A stretch of DNA of 64,000 bases, taken from positions 310,001-374,000 of the forward strand of contig CAWGLW010000005.1 in NCBI GenBank assembly GCA_963823525.1, written 5' to 3'. Source of the stretch: CAWGLW01 sp963823525. Lineage in GTDB: Bacteria; Pseudomonadota; Gammaproteobacteria; Steroidobacterales; Steroidobacteraceae. How positions within the stretch are numbered: the stretch's first letter is position 1; every line of letters begins with the position of its first letter. Below, piece after piece: positions 1 to 8,788 of the stretch. Both the position numbers and the translations under genes were made by a program. Under the pieces are notes generated by a model. That model had not been told where the DNA came from. It saw only the letters and a list, made by a program, of their open reading frames with translations, and searched no databases.

Positions 1-1
1 A

Positions 2-505
2 GTATGGCAGTGGGTTGAAAACCGCAGCCTCTCGGATCAGCAGGTCCTGGCGCTTAAGCAGCATTCTCCGCTGGGCAGCATACTCGCGGCCGGGCTCGGC
101 GCGCGACACCGGGATCGCGCTGTCATGATCCAGGCGATCGAGGATGCCGGGCGCCATGTCGCGCACGATCTCGAGCGCTACCTGAACATGCTCGGAACCA
201 TCGCCGCGGTGACCCCCTTGCTCGGCCTGCTGGGAACCGTCACCGGCATGATTCGCACGTTTGAAGCAATCACCAATGCGGGGATTGGCAATCCAACCGC
301 GATGGCAGGCGGTATCGCCGAGGCGCTGCTGACGACGGCCGCGGGACTTCTCGTCGCAATCCCGGCGCTGGTTGCCTACCGGTATCTGCGTGGCAGGGTC
401 GACGGGCTGGTCATTCAGATGGAGAAGGAATCAATCAAGCTCGTGCAGGCGATCGACCGCACGGCCGGAACCCGGCCAGGCTCTGCCCGGGAATTCGCGG
501 CGTGA
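2..505 (+). CDS. exbB: ExbB/TolQ/MotA-type proton channel subunit, 5' truncated by window edge
   Basis: The reading frame is open from base 2, so the true start lies upstream; 167 residues remain. They carry the conserved C-terminal half of the MotA/TolQ/ExbB family: a hydrophobic segment with the Gly-rich stretch LLGLLGTVTGMI, then a second hydrophobic segment around TTAAGLLVAIPALVAY. ExbB with ExbD forms an inner-membrane motor that uses the proton gradient to drive TonB-dependent outer-membrane transport; TolQ is the close relative in the Tol-Pal system. The stop overlaps the GTG start of the ExbD-like gene. Placement directly before msbA-lpxK is common in gammaproteobacteria. ExbB versus TolQ cannot be settled from this fragment alone. 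Confidence 0.88.
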   Translation, partial: VWQWVENRSLSDQQVLALKQHSPLGSILAAGLGARHRDRAVMIQAIEDAGRHVAHDLERYLNMLGTIAAVTPLLGLLGTVTGMIRTFEAITNAGIGNPTAMAGGIAEALLTTAAGLLVAIPALVAYRYLRGRVDGLVIQMEKESIKLVQAIDRTAGTRPGSAREFAA

Positions 506-930
506 ATTTCAATCTCCGCCGCAGCGAGGAGCCCGATGTCAATCTGACGTCGCTGATCGACGTCGTTCTGCTGCTGCTCATTTTTTTCATGCTCTCGACG
601 ACATTCATCGACGAAGGCCGTCTGAAAATCCGACTGCCGGAAGCCGGAATCGAACCGGATCAGAGCAGTGTCATGAAGACGATCGAAATCACCGTGACTG
701 AAGAGGGCAGCTACCGGCTGAACGGCCGCACGCTGGTCAACAACAGCGCGCAGACGCTGACCGCTGCTCTGGAGAAAGAGGCAGACGGTGATCCGAGCCG
801 GCCGGTCACGATTCGCGCAGACGCCAGGGCCATGCACCAGTCAGTTGTTACGGCGATGGACGTCGTGGCGAAGCTGGGCTATTACCAGATCAACATCGCC
901 ACGGTTCACGATGGCCAAGACGGCGGCTAA
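502..930 (+). CDS. exbD: ExbD/TolR-family biopolymer transport protein
   Basis: 142 residues, the usual size for ExbD. There is a short cytoplasmic N-terminus, one transmembrane helix (about residues 15-36) containing the functional Asp in the SLIDVVLLLL context, and a periplasmic domain. It should pair with the preceding ExbB-like subunit in a proton-driven complex that energises TonB or Tol functions. The GTG start at 502 overlaps the upstream stop (GTGA), which implies translational coupling. Its 3' end overlaps the start of msbA (ATG at 911), so the whole block looks like one operon. Confidence 0.9.
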   Translation: MNFNLRRSEEPDVNLTSLIDVVLLLLIFFMLSTTFIDEGRLKIRLPEAGIEPDQSSVMKTIEITVTEEGSYRLNGRTLVNNSAQTLTAALEKEADGDPSRPVTIRADARAMHQSVVTAMDVVAKLGYYQINIATVHDGQDGG

Positions 931-2677
931 GACAGGGTCGACACGGCTTCCGGCCAATTCCCTGCAGACCTATCGCAGGCTGATCACTTATCTGCGCCCG
1001 CACATGGGCATGTTCCTGTTCGGTGTGCTCGGCATGGTGATCTTTGCCGCCACCGATGCGGGCTGGGCTGCATTCGTGAAATTTTTTCTCGATGGCACTT
1101 TTGTTGACCGCGATCCGCGCATGGTCTGGCTGGTACCCCTGATGCTGATCGTGCTGTTCATGATGCGGGGTATCGGTGATTTTCTACAGAACTACTGCCC
1201 GGGTTTCGTTGGCCGGCACATCGTAAAGCAGATGCGCAACGAGATTTTCAATGCGTACCTGCATCTGCCCGTATCGTTTTTCGACAAGGTGTCATCCGGT
1301 AATCTTCTCTCTCGACTGACGTTTAACACGGAGCAGGTTGCGCAGGCGACGACGAATTCAATCACGGTTTTTGTTCGCGATACGTTGACGATCGCCGGGC
1401 TGATTGGCTACCTGCTCTACCTGAATCAGAAGCTGACGTTGATCAGTCTGGTCGTCGGCCCGTTGATCGCGTGGCTGATCCGCCGCGTAAACCATTTGTT
1501 CCGGCGCTACAGCAAGCGCATACAGAGCAGCATGGGTGATGTCACGCGCGTCTCAAAGGAAGCGATCGAGGCGCCGCGGGTCGTACGGGTCTTCAACGCT
1601 CAGGACTACGAGGCGGCGCAGTTTGAAGCGGTGGTTGAACAGAACCGCGCGTCGAACATGAAGATGATGCTCACCAAGGGCCTCAGTAACCCGATTGTGC
1701 AGCTGATAGCGGCGGTTGCCCTGGCCGGCGTGCTTTACCTGGCCACCGTCGATGCGATCGAGCAGCGCATGTCGGTCGGTGAATTCACTTCTTTCATCGC
1801 CGCCCTGATGCTCATTACGGCGCCGCTGCGCCGTCTGGTCAATATTGCCAGTCCTCTGCAGCAGGGTATCGCGGCTGGGCAGGACATTTTTGAACTGATC
1901 GATACGGCGCTGGAGCCAGCGGGTGGTGACCGGCCAATTGAGCGGGCACTCGGTGCGATCGAGTATCGCGATGTCAGTTTCAAGTACGAAAGTGGCGCGG
2001 TGCACGCGCTCAGCAACGTCAGTTTCGCGGTTTCGCCGGGCGAGACGGTCGCGATCGTCGGCCGCTCGGGCAGCGGCAAGTCAACCATCGCGAACCTGCT
2101 GCCGCGATTCTATGACGTCACCAGTGGTTCGGTGATGCTCGACGGCCATGACATCCGTGAATATCCGCTCGCTGATCTGCGTGCGCAGATGAGCCTCGTC
2201 AGCCAGGATGTGGTTTTATTCAATGACACGATCAGCAGCAACATCGCTTTTGGCTACGCTGCCACGGACCAGCAGATCGAGGAGGCCGCGAGCGCAGCGG
2301 GAGTGATGGAGTTTGCCAGGCAACTACCGCTCGGGCTCGACACTGAGGTCGGCGATCGCGGTACCCTGCTGTCGGGAGGGCAGCGCCAGCGAGTTGCGAT
2401 TGCGCGGGCCCTGCTCCGCAATACGCCGATCCTGATTCTTGACGAAGCGACCTCGGCACTGGATACCGAACTCGAGCGACAGATCCAGGCAAAACTGGAT
2501 GAACTGATGCGCGACCGCACAAACGTTGTCATTGCGCATCGCCTGTCCACGGTCGAGAAGGCGGACCGGATTCTGGTCATGGATAATGGGCGACTTGTGG
2601 AAATCGGCACGCATGCCGAACTGATCGCACTCGACGGGCAGTACGCGGTTCTGCACCGCATGCAATTCAGCGAATGA
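911..2677 (+). CDS. msbA: Lipid A export ABC transporter MsbA (permease-ATPase fusion)
   Basis: 588 residues, close to E. coli MsbA (582). The N-terminal half is the six-helix ABC exporter membrane domain. The C-terminal half is the nucleotide-binding domain, with Walker A (GRSGSGKST), the LSGGQRQR signature and Walker B (LILDEATSALD). MsbA flips core-lipid A across the inner membrane. An earlier in-frame start at 788 exists, but the ATG at 911 gives the family's normal N-terminus and overlaps the end of exbD by 20 bases. The stop overlaps the lpxK start (ATGA), and both genes act on lipid A. Confidence 0.95.
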   Translation: MAKTAAKTGSTRLPANSLQTYRRLITYLRPHMGMFLFGVLGMVIFAATDAGWAAFVKFFLDGTFVDRDPRMVWLVPLMLIVLFMMRGIGDFLQNYCPGFVGRHIVKQMRNEIFNAYLHLPVSFFDKVSSGNLLSRLTFNTEQVAQATTNSITVFVRDTLTIAGLIGYLLYLNQKLTLISLVVGPLIAWLIRRVNHLFRRYSKRIQSSMGDVTRVSKEAIEAPRVVRVFNAQDYEAAQFEAVVEQNRASNMKMMLTKGLSNPIVQLIAAVALAGVLYLATVDAIEQRMSVGEFTSFIAALMLITAPLRRLVNIASPLQQGIAAGQDIFELIDTALEPAGGDRPIERALGAIEYRDVSFKYESGAVHALSNVSFAVSPGETVAIVGRSGSGKSTIANLLPRFYDVTSGSVMLDGHDIREYPLADLRAQMSLVSQDVVLFNDTISSNIAFGYAATDQQIEEAASAAGVMEFARQLPLGLDTEVGDRGTLLSGGQRQRVAIARALLRNTPILILDEATSALDTELERQIQAKLDELMRDRTNVVIAHRLSTVEKADRILVMDNGRLVEIGTHAELIALDGQYAVLHRMQFSE

Positions 2678-3726
2678 GCCTGGATGCAGGCCTTCAGCGC
2701 ATCTGGTACGGCCCGGCCTGGCAGAGCGTGTGTTTGTGGCCACTGGCCTGGTTGTTTCGCCTGCTCGTGATCGCTCGCCAGAGCCTGTATCGCAGGGGGG
2801 TTCTCACTTCCCGGCGGGTCGGCGCGCCGGTCATTGTCGTCGGTAACCTGACCGTTGGCGGTACGGGGAAGACACCGGTGGCGTCGTGGCTTGCCGGCGA
2901 ACTCGGCGCGCTCGGGCACCGGGTCGGTATCGTTCTGCGCGGTTACGGTGGCAGCCATAGAGGGCCACCGCTCGTCGTCGACCTGCAATCGGATCCAGCC
3001 GTCGTGGGCGATGAAGCCGTTCTGCACGCGCGCCGCACGGCGCATGTCGTGGTGATCGGGGCCGACCGTGTCGCAGCGGCCGAACGGGCAATAGAGCAGG
3101 GCGCCGAGGTCATCGTGTGCGACGATGGACTGCAGCACCTGCGCCTGGCGCGTGATTGCGAATTCGTTGTCGTCGATGCGATGCGCGGTCTGGGCAATGG
3201 CCGGATGCTCCCGGCAGGGCCGCTGCGTGAGCGGCCTGGGCGACTGAGTGAAGTGGATGCCGTGATTCTGGCCGAGCGGCAGGGCGCGCGACACAACGCG
3301 GTCCCGCTCCCGCTTCCGGTCCCGCTGCCCATGCTCGCGCGCGTGTCCTTCAGGCCGGGTACAGCCGTAAACATTGCCACGGGAGAGCGCAGGCCACTGG
3401 AGTCATTCCGGGGTCAAAGGCCGCTGGCCGTGGCTGGAATCGGTAATCCGGAGGCTTTCTTTGACGGCCTGCGTTCCGCCGGCCTCGATATCGACACGAA
3501 AGCGCTCCCGGATCACGCCCGCATCAGCGGCGCAGAGCTTGATCTGGATTCGGATCGCACCGTGCTGATGACCGAGAAGGATGCCGTAAAATGCCGGGAC
3601 CTTGCGCGGCCACTCTGGTGGTACGTGGAACTTGAACTCGAATTTGCACCCGCGGATGAGCTGGCGCTACTGAATCAGGCGCTGACCCGAGCGGGTTTGC
3701 CCGCCACCGGAGAGATACGTGGATAA
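2674..3726 (+). CDS. lpxK: Tetraacyldisaccharide 4'-kinase LpxK
   Basis: 350 residues. An N-terminal hydrophobic anchor (about residues 20-35) precedes the P-loop GNLTVGGTGKTP near residue 60, which is diagnostic for LpxK. The enzyme phosphorylates the 4' position of the lipid A disaccharide to make lipid IVA at the cytoplasmic face of the inner membrane. The gene starts in a 4-base overlap with msbA, the transporter that exports the finished product, as in E. coli. Its last codons overlap the Trm112-like gene that follows. Confidence 0.95.
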   Translation: MSLDAGLQRIWYGPAWQSVCLWPLAWLFRLLVIARQSLYRRGVLTSRRVGAPVIVVGNLTVGGTGKTPVASWLAGELGALGHRVGIVLRGYGGSHRGPPLVVDLQSDPAVVGDEAVLHARRTAHVVVIGADRVAAAERAIEQGAEVIVCDDGLQHLRLARDCEFVVVDAMRGLGNGRMLPAGPLRERPGRLSEVDAVILAERQGARHNAVPLPLPVPLPMLARVSFRPGTAVNIATGERRPLESFRGQRPLAVAGIGNPEAFFDGLRSAGLDIDTKALPDHARISGAELDLDSDRTVLMTEKDAVKCRDLARPLWWYVELELEFAPADELALLNQALTRAGLPATGEIRG

Positions 3727-3907
3727 CAAGCTGCTCGATATTCTTGCCTGCCCGCTTTGCAAGGGACCCCTGCAGTGGCATCGCGACGCGCAGGAGCTCG
3801 TCTGCCGGGCCGACCGTCTGGCTTACCCGGTGCGCGACGGCATCCCGGTGATGCTGGATGAGGAGGCGCGCAAGCTGGCATCGGACGACCCCTTGCTCAA
3901 GGACTGA
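3719..3907 (+). CDS. ycaR: Trm112/YcaR-family small protein
   Basis: 62 residues with the Trm112p-like core: LLDILACPLCKGPL near the N-terminus and a C-terminal half that pairs with it (AYPVRDGIPVML). The E. coli YcaR family occupies the same slot between lpxK and kdsB. Its molecular role is not firmly known; related Trm112 proteins stabilise methyltransferases. Only one Cys pair (CPLC) is visible, so zinc binding is doubtful. The GTG start at 3719 overlaps the end of lpxK by 8 bases, and kdsB begins 2 bases after the stop. Confidence 0.88.
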   Translation: MDNKLLDILACPLCKGPLQWHRDAQELVCRADRLAYPVRDGIPVMLDEEARKLASDDPLLKD

Positions 3908-3909
3908 GC

Positions 3910-4686
3910 ATGGGCTTCCACGTCGTCATTCCGGCCCGGTACGCCTCGACGCGACTGCCGGGCAAACCACTGCTCGTAATTGGCGGTGTCCCGATGATCC
4001 AGCGGGTGGTCGAGCAAGCCTGCGCCAGTTCGGCCGACGACGTGCTCGTGGCTACCGATGACGAACGTATCGCGGCGGTTGTCGCCGATCCGCGCAGGCC
4101 AGGGACCTCCATCGCGGTCATGACCGATGCGTCGCTTGCATCCGGTACGGACCGGGTGGCCGAGGTGGCCGAAAAGCGCCTCTGGAGCGACGAGACGATC
4201 GTGGTCAATGTTCAGGGCGACGAGCCTTTTGTTTCGCCGCGACTGATCGATCAGGTCGCTGCCCTGCTCGAGGGCAGACCCGATTGCGGGATCGCGACGC
4301 TTGCGACACCGATCACCGGTATCGAGGAATTCATGGACCCGAACGTCGTCAAAGTCGTGACAGGATGTGACGGACGGGCCCTGTATTTCAGCCGTGCGCC
4401 GATTCCCTGGGCCCGTGAAGGTGCGCCGCAGGGCTTGTTTAGTCAGCGAACGTTTGACACCGCGAGGCGCCACATTGGCCTTTACGCATACCGCGTGGAA
4501 GTCCTCCGTCGCCTCACGGGTCTGAGTCCCTCGCCGCTCGAACGAATTGAGAAACTCGAGCAGTTGCGAGCCCTGCAAAGTCATATCGGCATCGGAGTCG
4601 CGAACTGCATCGAACCACCGGGGCCGGGTATCGATACGGCAGAGGATCTCGAAGCAGCCCGCCAGCGCGTGAGCGCGGCGATCTGA
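3910..4686 (+). CDS. kdsB: 3-deoxy-manno-octulosonate cytidylyltransferase KdsB
   Basis: 258 residues, normal for KdsB. The N-terminus has the nucleotidyltransferase signature IPARYASTRLPGKPL, followed by a VNVQGDEPF motif near residue 100 that is typical of CMP-KDO synthetases. The enzyme activates KDO with CTP in the cytoplasm for the inner core of LPS. It closes the msbA-lpxK-ycaR-kdsB synteny block known from E. coli. A small LAB_N-domain gene follows 34 bases downstream on the same strand and may be cotranscribed. Confidence 0.95.
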   Translation: MGFHVVIPARYASTRLPGKPLLVIGGVPMIQRVVEQACASSADDVLVATDDERIAAVVADPRRPGTSIAVMTDASLASGTDRVAEVAEKRLWSDETIVVNVQGDEPFVSPRLIDQVAALLEGRPDCGIATLATPITGIEEFMDPNVVKVVTGCDGRALYFSRAPIPWAREGAPQGLFSQRTFDTARRHIGLYAYRVEVLRRLTGLSPSPLERIEKLEQLRALQSHIGIGVANCIEPPGPGIDTAEDLEAARQRVSAAI

Positions 4687-4720
4687 GCACTCCGGCCAGG
4701 GGTTGGGGAGATCACAGCTG

Positions 4721-5047
4721 ATGGATCAAGTACTAATGAACGCATGGGGTGTGGTCATCACGCCCTGGAAGCTGGTTGGCTACCTCGGTGTGGCACTGTT
4801 CGCTGGTCGCTGGTTTGTGCAGATGGCCTATTCGCGCCGGCACCGCAAGCCGGTCCTGCCGACCGCGTTCTGGCTGATGAGTATCAGCGGCAGCCTGCTG
4901 CTGCTCTGTTACTTCACGTTTGGAAAGAATGACTCAGTCGGCATACTCTCGAATCTGTTCCCCGCAGGCGTGGCGAGCTACAACCTGTTCCTCGACCTGC
5001 GCAATCGGCGCAGCCGCCTGGCCCTGGAACCAAAGGACAACGGCTAA
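4721..5047 (+). CDS. Small membrane protein with lipid-A-disaccharide synthase N-terminal-like (LAB_N) domain
   Basis: 108 residues with three predicted transmembrane helices, near residues 12-27, 41-62 and 70-86. The pattern FAGRWFVQMAYSRRHRKPVLP followed by FWLMSISGSLLLL matches stand-alone LAB_N proteins, named after a domain sometimes annotated at LpxB N-termini; several small members occur beside LPS or glycosyltransferase genes. ATG 4721 is preferred over TTG 4703 because GGGGAG lies 10 bases upstream. No catalytic residues are evident. Its position after kdsB suggests a role in lipid A or lipid-carrier handling, but this is inference. Confidence 0.75.
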   Translation: MDQVLMNAWGVVITPWKLVGYLGVALFAGRWFVQMAYSRRHRKPVLPTAFWLMSISGSLLLLCYFTFGKNDSVGILSNLFPAGVASYNLFLDLRNRRSRLALEPKDNG

Positions 5048-5073
5048 GGGGCGAACGGGTTGGTGGCCGGACT

Positions 5074-5826
5074 TCAGTCATCGCCGGCAGCCTGCCGTTT
5101 CAGTCGCAGCGTTGCCCGCCGGTGATCGCGGGCTTTCGGTGCGGTCGAAGCCTTCAGTTGGCGCAGTTCCCCTGCTGTCAATGGCCGCCACTGGCCGACC
5201 GGCAGCGCGCCCAGTTCGATGTGCATGATCCTGATGCGCCGCAGTCTGCGCACCACGTAACCGAAGTGTTCGCACATGCGGCGAATCTGCCGGTTCAGTC
5301 CCTGGGTCAGAACGATTCTGAAACTGGTATTGCCGACCCGCTCGACGCGGCAGGGCAGAGTGACGGTATCCAGCATCGGGACACCTCGGGCCATGCCGGT
5401 CAGGAAGTCGGGCGTCAGGGGTTTGTCGACCGTGACGATGTATTCTTTCTCGTGCCCGTGGCGTGCCCGGAGAATCTGGTTGACGATGTCTCCGTCATTG
5501 GTCAGCAGAATCAGGCCCTCGGAGAACTTGTCGAGTCGCCCGACCGGGAAAAGCCGTTCCGGGTGACCGATAAAATCGACGATGTTGTCTGCGACCCGGC
5601 GGTCTGTCGTGCACTCGATCCCTGGGGGTTTGTTAAGTGCGATGTAAAGCCGTTTCGGGTTGCCGCGTAGTAGACGACCATCAACCCGTACGGTGTCCTC
5701 TTCCGATACCTGCGTGCCAAGCGCGGCGCGCAGGCCATTGACCTCGACTCGTCCCGCCGAAATCCACTCGTCGGCCTGGCGTCGCGAGCAAAGGCCGGTT
5801 TCACTCAGGTACTTGTTCAATCGCAT
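5074..5826 (-). CDS. rluF: 23S rRNA pseudouridine synthase RluF
   Basis: 250 residues. An S4 RNA-binding domain begins at residue 1 (RLNKYLSETGLCSRRQADEWI), followed by the RsuA-type catalytic core with the active-site Asp in GRLDKFSEGLILLTN. The run ILRARHGHEKEYIVTVDKP and the motif GLNRQIRRMCEHFGY match E. coli RluF, which modifies U2604 of 23S rRNA, more closely than RluE or RluB. Convergent with the LAB_N gene and upstream of yciH on the opposite strand from the LPS operon. The basic C-terminal tail is not part of the catalytic fold. Confidence 0.9.
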   Translation of the reverse strand: MRLNKYLSETGLCSRRQADEWISAGRVEVNGLRAALGTQVSEEDTVRVDGRLLRGNPKRLYIALNKPPGIECTTDRRVADNIVDFIGHPERLFPVGRLDKFSEGLILLTNDGDIVNQILRARHGHEKEYIVTVDKPLTPDFLTGMARGVPMLDTVTLPCRVERVGNTSFRIVLTQGLNRQIRRMCEHFGYVVRRLRRIRIMHIELGALPVGQWRPLTAGELRQLKASTAPKARDHRRATLRLKRQAAGDD

Positions 5827-5856
5827 GGTTCGTTCCGGATCGCCAGGACAGGCCGC

Positions 5857-6225
5857 TCAGCCGCCCGCTCGTTTGACCTTGTAGCCGAGCTTCTGCAGTT
5901 CTGCCATCAGGCGGTCGCGATGGTCTCCCTGGATCTCGATCACACCGTCGCGCAGCGTACCGCCGCCTCCGCAGAGCCGCTTGAATCGTTTTGCCAGATC
6001 CTCCAACGCGACCTCGTCTGCGGCCGGGACGCCGGTGATCAGAGTCACGCCCTTGCCCTTGCGCCCTTTGGTTTCCCGGCTTAGCCGAACAAAGCCGTCG
6101 CCGGCCGGTGGGCTCGTCCGAGCCGGCCGGCTTCGTTTGCAGCGGCAATCGGCGATGGCTCGGGCGCACTCCGGGCAGGTACGGCCCTGACCGGTTGAGT
6201 AAACGACTCTTTGCTTGTCTACCAT
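5857..6225 (-). CDS. yciH: SUI1/YciH-family translation factor homologue
   Basis: 122 residues from ATG 6225, which has AGGA just upstream; a longer in-frame extension to 6336 is unlikely. The N-terminal part holds a CPECAR..DCRCKR cysteine cluster. The C-terminal SUI1 fold includes TKGRKGKGVTLITG and CGGGGTLRDGVIEIQGDH, the classic eIF1-like motifs. E. coli YciH can discriminate against non-canonical initiation complexes in vitro, although its in vivo role is modest. It lies 30 bases upstream of rluF on the same strand and may be cotranscribed with it. Confidence 0.9.
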   Translation of the reverse strand: MVDKQRVVYSTGQGRTCPECARAIADCRCKRSRPARTSPPAGDGFVRLSRETKGRKGKGVTLITGVPAADEVALEDLAKRFKRLCGGGGTLRDGVIEIQGDHRDRLMAELQKLGYKVKRAGG

Positions 6226-6374
6226 TGAATCCTGTAAAAATATCGGCCCGCCGAGCGGGAAACGGTAACATCGCCGGGCCTGGCAGCGAAATGCCGGCGA
6301 CGTGGCTTTCGGCAACGCGCCATCTGATACAGACAAGTGACTGGCCGTTGGCGGGCCGGACGATTGGGGGGTGC

Positions 6375-7754
6375 ATGGAATACCTGGGTCTTGTCGGCGG
6401 TGTTGCCGCGCTTATCCTGCTTGCACTACGTGGCGTAAACATCGTTTTCGCTGCGCTGATGTGTTCGTTGCTCGTGATCGTAACCAACGGTCTGCCGCTG
6501 GCCGAAGGGCTGACGGATTTCTTCTCGTTTGGCCCGCTGGGTGCGTTCACGTTTGCGGGTAAGTTTTTCCTGTTGTTTGCGGCCGGAGCCGTTTTCGGTC
6601 GTGTCATGGGTGACAGTAATGCGGCTTCGAGCATCGCCCTTGCGCTGGTGGCCAAGCTCGGTGCGCACCGAGCGCTCTGGATCACGACGATTGCCTGTGC
6701 ATTGCTGACCTACGGCGGGGTCGTGGTCTTCGTCGTGATATTCGCAATGTATCCGCTCGGTCTGAAGTTGCTGCAGAAGGCGGATATCCCCAAACGACTT
6801 TTCTGCGCGGCCCTGGCCCTGGGCGCGGGCACATTCACGCTGACAGCACTGCCTGGCACGCCTTCGATACACAACGTCATCGCGTCGGTCGCGCTGGGCA
6901 CGGATCTGTTCGCGGGCGGCTGGTATGGGCTGCTCGGTGCTTTCATCATGTTTGCGGCGGGGATGTGGTACCTCGAGCGGCAGAGAGTCGCGGCGGCCGC
7001 CAACGGCGAGGGCTTTGCTCCCTCCGCGAGTGACCGAATATCAACCGCGGAGCCGGGTGATCCGGACCATCCACCGTGGCCGCTCGCCCTCATTCCGTTG
7101 GCTGTGGTCCTGCTGACGATCCTTCTGCCACGCCTGATCAGCGCCGGGCTTGGGGCGGAGGGCGCCGCCAGGCAGGGCTGGGCGTATGAGCTGCTGCGAT
7201 TCGCCAACTCTCAGCCGCTGGTCTGGCCGAGCATTGCTTTGTTTGCAGGGACGGTTCTCGCAACGCTGCTGTTTCCGTCAATTCGTAACAGGGCGCTGAC
7301 CGTTGCGGGTAACGGCGTCCAGGACTCGATCATGCCGTTAATCAACACGGCGGCCGTGATCGGTTTCGGTGGCGTCGTGACTCATACCGAGGGATTTGGT
7401 GAATTTACGCGGATGATGCTCGATTCCGGATTGCCGCCACTGCTGTCCATGTTCGCTTCGGTCAGTCTCGTCTCCGCCATCACGGGGTCCGCCTCCGGAG
7501 GGTTGCAGATCTTCATGCAGACCATGGCGCCGGACTATCTCGCGATGGGCATCGCACCCGGCGTTCTGCACCGGATTGCAACGATGGCCAGTGGCGGCTT
7601 CGATTCGCTGCCGCACTGCGGCGCGATCGTCGCCATGCTGACGATCACGGGGCTCACGCACAAGGAGGCCTACCGCGACGTCGGCATCATTACCGTGGTC
7701 ATACCGGTCATTGCGACGCTGGCCGCGATCGCTGTTGCAGCGTTGGTTGGATGA
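6375..7754 (+). CDS. GntP-family carboxylate/gluconate:H+ symporter
   Basis: 459 residues with about 12 hydrophobic segments and the GntP/CitM-like pattern of two repeated halves. The conserved helices include LPGTPSIHNVIAS and, late in the protein, MASGGFDSLPHCGAIVAML, which is typical of gluconate and hydroxybutyrate permeases. The substrate is probably a small hydroxy or keto acid. ATG 6375 follows a GGGGGG Shine-Dalgarno and gives a normal N-terminus; an upstream in-frame extension to 6108 overlaps yciH antisense and is rejected. The stop overlaps the start of a thioesterase gene. Confidence 0.85.
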   Translation: MEYLGLVGGVAALILLALRGVNIVFAALMCSLLVIVTNGLPLAEGLTDFFSFGPLGAFTFAGKFFLLFAAGAVFGRVMGDSNAASSIALALVAKLGAHRALWITTIACALLTYGGVVVFVVIFAMYPLGLKLLQKADIPKRLFCAALALGAGTFTLTALPGTPSIHNVIASVALGTDLFAGGWYGLLGAFIMFAAGMWYLERQRVAAAANGEGFAPSASDRISTAEPGDPDHPPWPLALIPLAVVLLTILLPRLISAGLGAEGAARQGWAYELLRFANSQPLVWPSIALFAGTVLATLLFPSIRNRALTVAGNGVQDSIMPLINTAAVIGFGGVVTHTEGFGEFTRMMLDSGLPPLLSMFASVSLVSAITGSASGGLQIFMQTMAPDYLAMGIAPGVLHRIATMASGGFDSLPHCGAIVAMLTITGLTHKEAYRDVGIITVVIPVIATLAAIAVAALVG

Positions 7755-8212
7755 TCTTCGCGAGCGCATCTGCCGGCGAACTCGAAGCGTACCTGCACGC
7801 CCACATACCGCTGTCACGCGCGATGGCTGTCACGGTCGCCGGGCTCACGGATTCATCGGTGAGACTGGCGGCGCCGCTGGCGCCGAATATCAATCACCGC
7901 AACACCGTTTTCGGCGGCAGTGCGGCTTCGCTGGCAACGCTCGCCGCATGGTCTGTCCTGCATCTCGGTCTGCGCGACGCGGGATCGGATGCGCGGATCG
8001 TCATACAACGCAGCTACATACACTACGAGAAGCCGATAAACGGCGATTTCACGGCGATCGCCACGATCGACGATCAGGCTTCATGGGAACGGTTTCTGCG
8101 AGCCGTGCAGCGCAAGGGCAAAGGGCGGATCCGGCTCGAATCCGTACTCGAGCACAGTGGGGAAAGGGTGGGCGTGCTCGAGGGGGAATTCGTTGCGCTG
8201 GTCATTAACTGA
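7751..8212 (+). CDS. YiiD C-terminal-type hotdog thioesterase
   Basis: 153 residues. The stretch LAPNINHRNTVFGGSAASLATLAAW is characteristic of the thioesterase domain found at the C-terminus of E. coli YiiD (FabP family), with the hotdog helix following the GGS. It would hydrolyse an acyl thioester; the substrate is unknown. Unlike YiiD there is no N-terminal acetyltransferase domain. It starts in a 4-base overlap (ATGA) with the GntP-type permease, suggesting that the transported acid and a CoA or ACP thioester may belong to one pathway. That link is inference. Confidence 0.8.
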   Translation: MIFASASAGELEAYLHAHIPLSRAMAVTVAGLTDSSVRLAAPLAPNINHRNTVFGGSAASLATLAAWSVLHLGLRDAGSDARIVIQRSYIHYEKPINGDFTAIATIDDQASWERFLRAVQRKGKGRIRLESVLEHSGERVGVLEGEFVALVIN

Positions 8213-8788
8213 AACAGTGTGCCGGCCGGCCAGCGGCGTTCAGTGCTCGATGCCGGCTGGCGAGGATCTCAGCGAGGGCGAAAGACAGTCGTCATCGTCC
8301 GCACCGTCGTTGCGGAGGGCGGCGAGTGCCGCTTCTGCAATCTCGATCTGGCTCCTCTCGTGCAATTCGGCAATCAGCGCGGCCGACCACAAAGCGCTGT
8401 CCGCCGTGTGGGTGTGTCTCGAGGGTGCGAGCTTCTTTGCGGTCGAAAACCCGGACATACGCGAGGTTCGGTGCTGCGCCTGGGTTTGAACCCGGAATCA
8501 CTGAGGCGGTCGCCAGCGTAAGCAGAGGCAGTGCGCCCGAAATGGGGTCCTTCGGATGGCGGTCATCATGGCCTGTTGCCTCTTGTCCAGGTTGTCCCGG
8601 GCAATGTAAACGGATGGGCGGGCCGGGCGGGGTTGACGGTTCGGGAGCCGGTGAAGGACGGGAACAAGCGAAAATATTAAAACAATGTTAAACAATGAGT
8701 TAATTCTGATATTTAATGTGTTTTACGACCACAAGGTAAATACACGTCAACCGGATTAGGCCGCATTGGGGCGGCTCGAGGAGGCATC
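8213..8788. other. 576-base stretch without a confident gene
   Basis: No ORF here has both a convincing ribosome site and a recognisable family. The best candidate is a 72-codon minus-strand ORF at 8240-8458 with GC-rich third positions and an Ala-rich helix, but no Shine-Dalgarno. Short shadow ORFs run on the other strand. The last part (about 8676-8756) is strikingly AT-rich against the GC-rich background and probably carries the promoter for the VOC gene that starts at 8789. Confidence 0.5.

Noticed and set aside
788..910. N-terminal extension of MsbA from an upstream in-frame start
   Set aside because: It overlaps exbD almost entirely, reads as Arg/Ser-rich shadow sequence, and the ATG at 911 gives the normal MsbA length.
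8470..8500. tRNA T-arm-like sequence (GGGTTTGAACCCGG)
   Set aside because: The loop lacks the invariant TTC, and no acceptor, D-arm or anticodon stem can be found around it.
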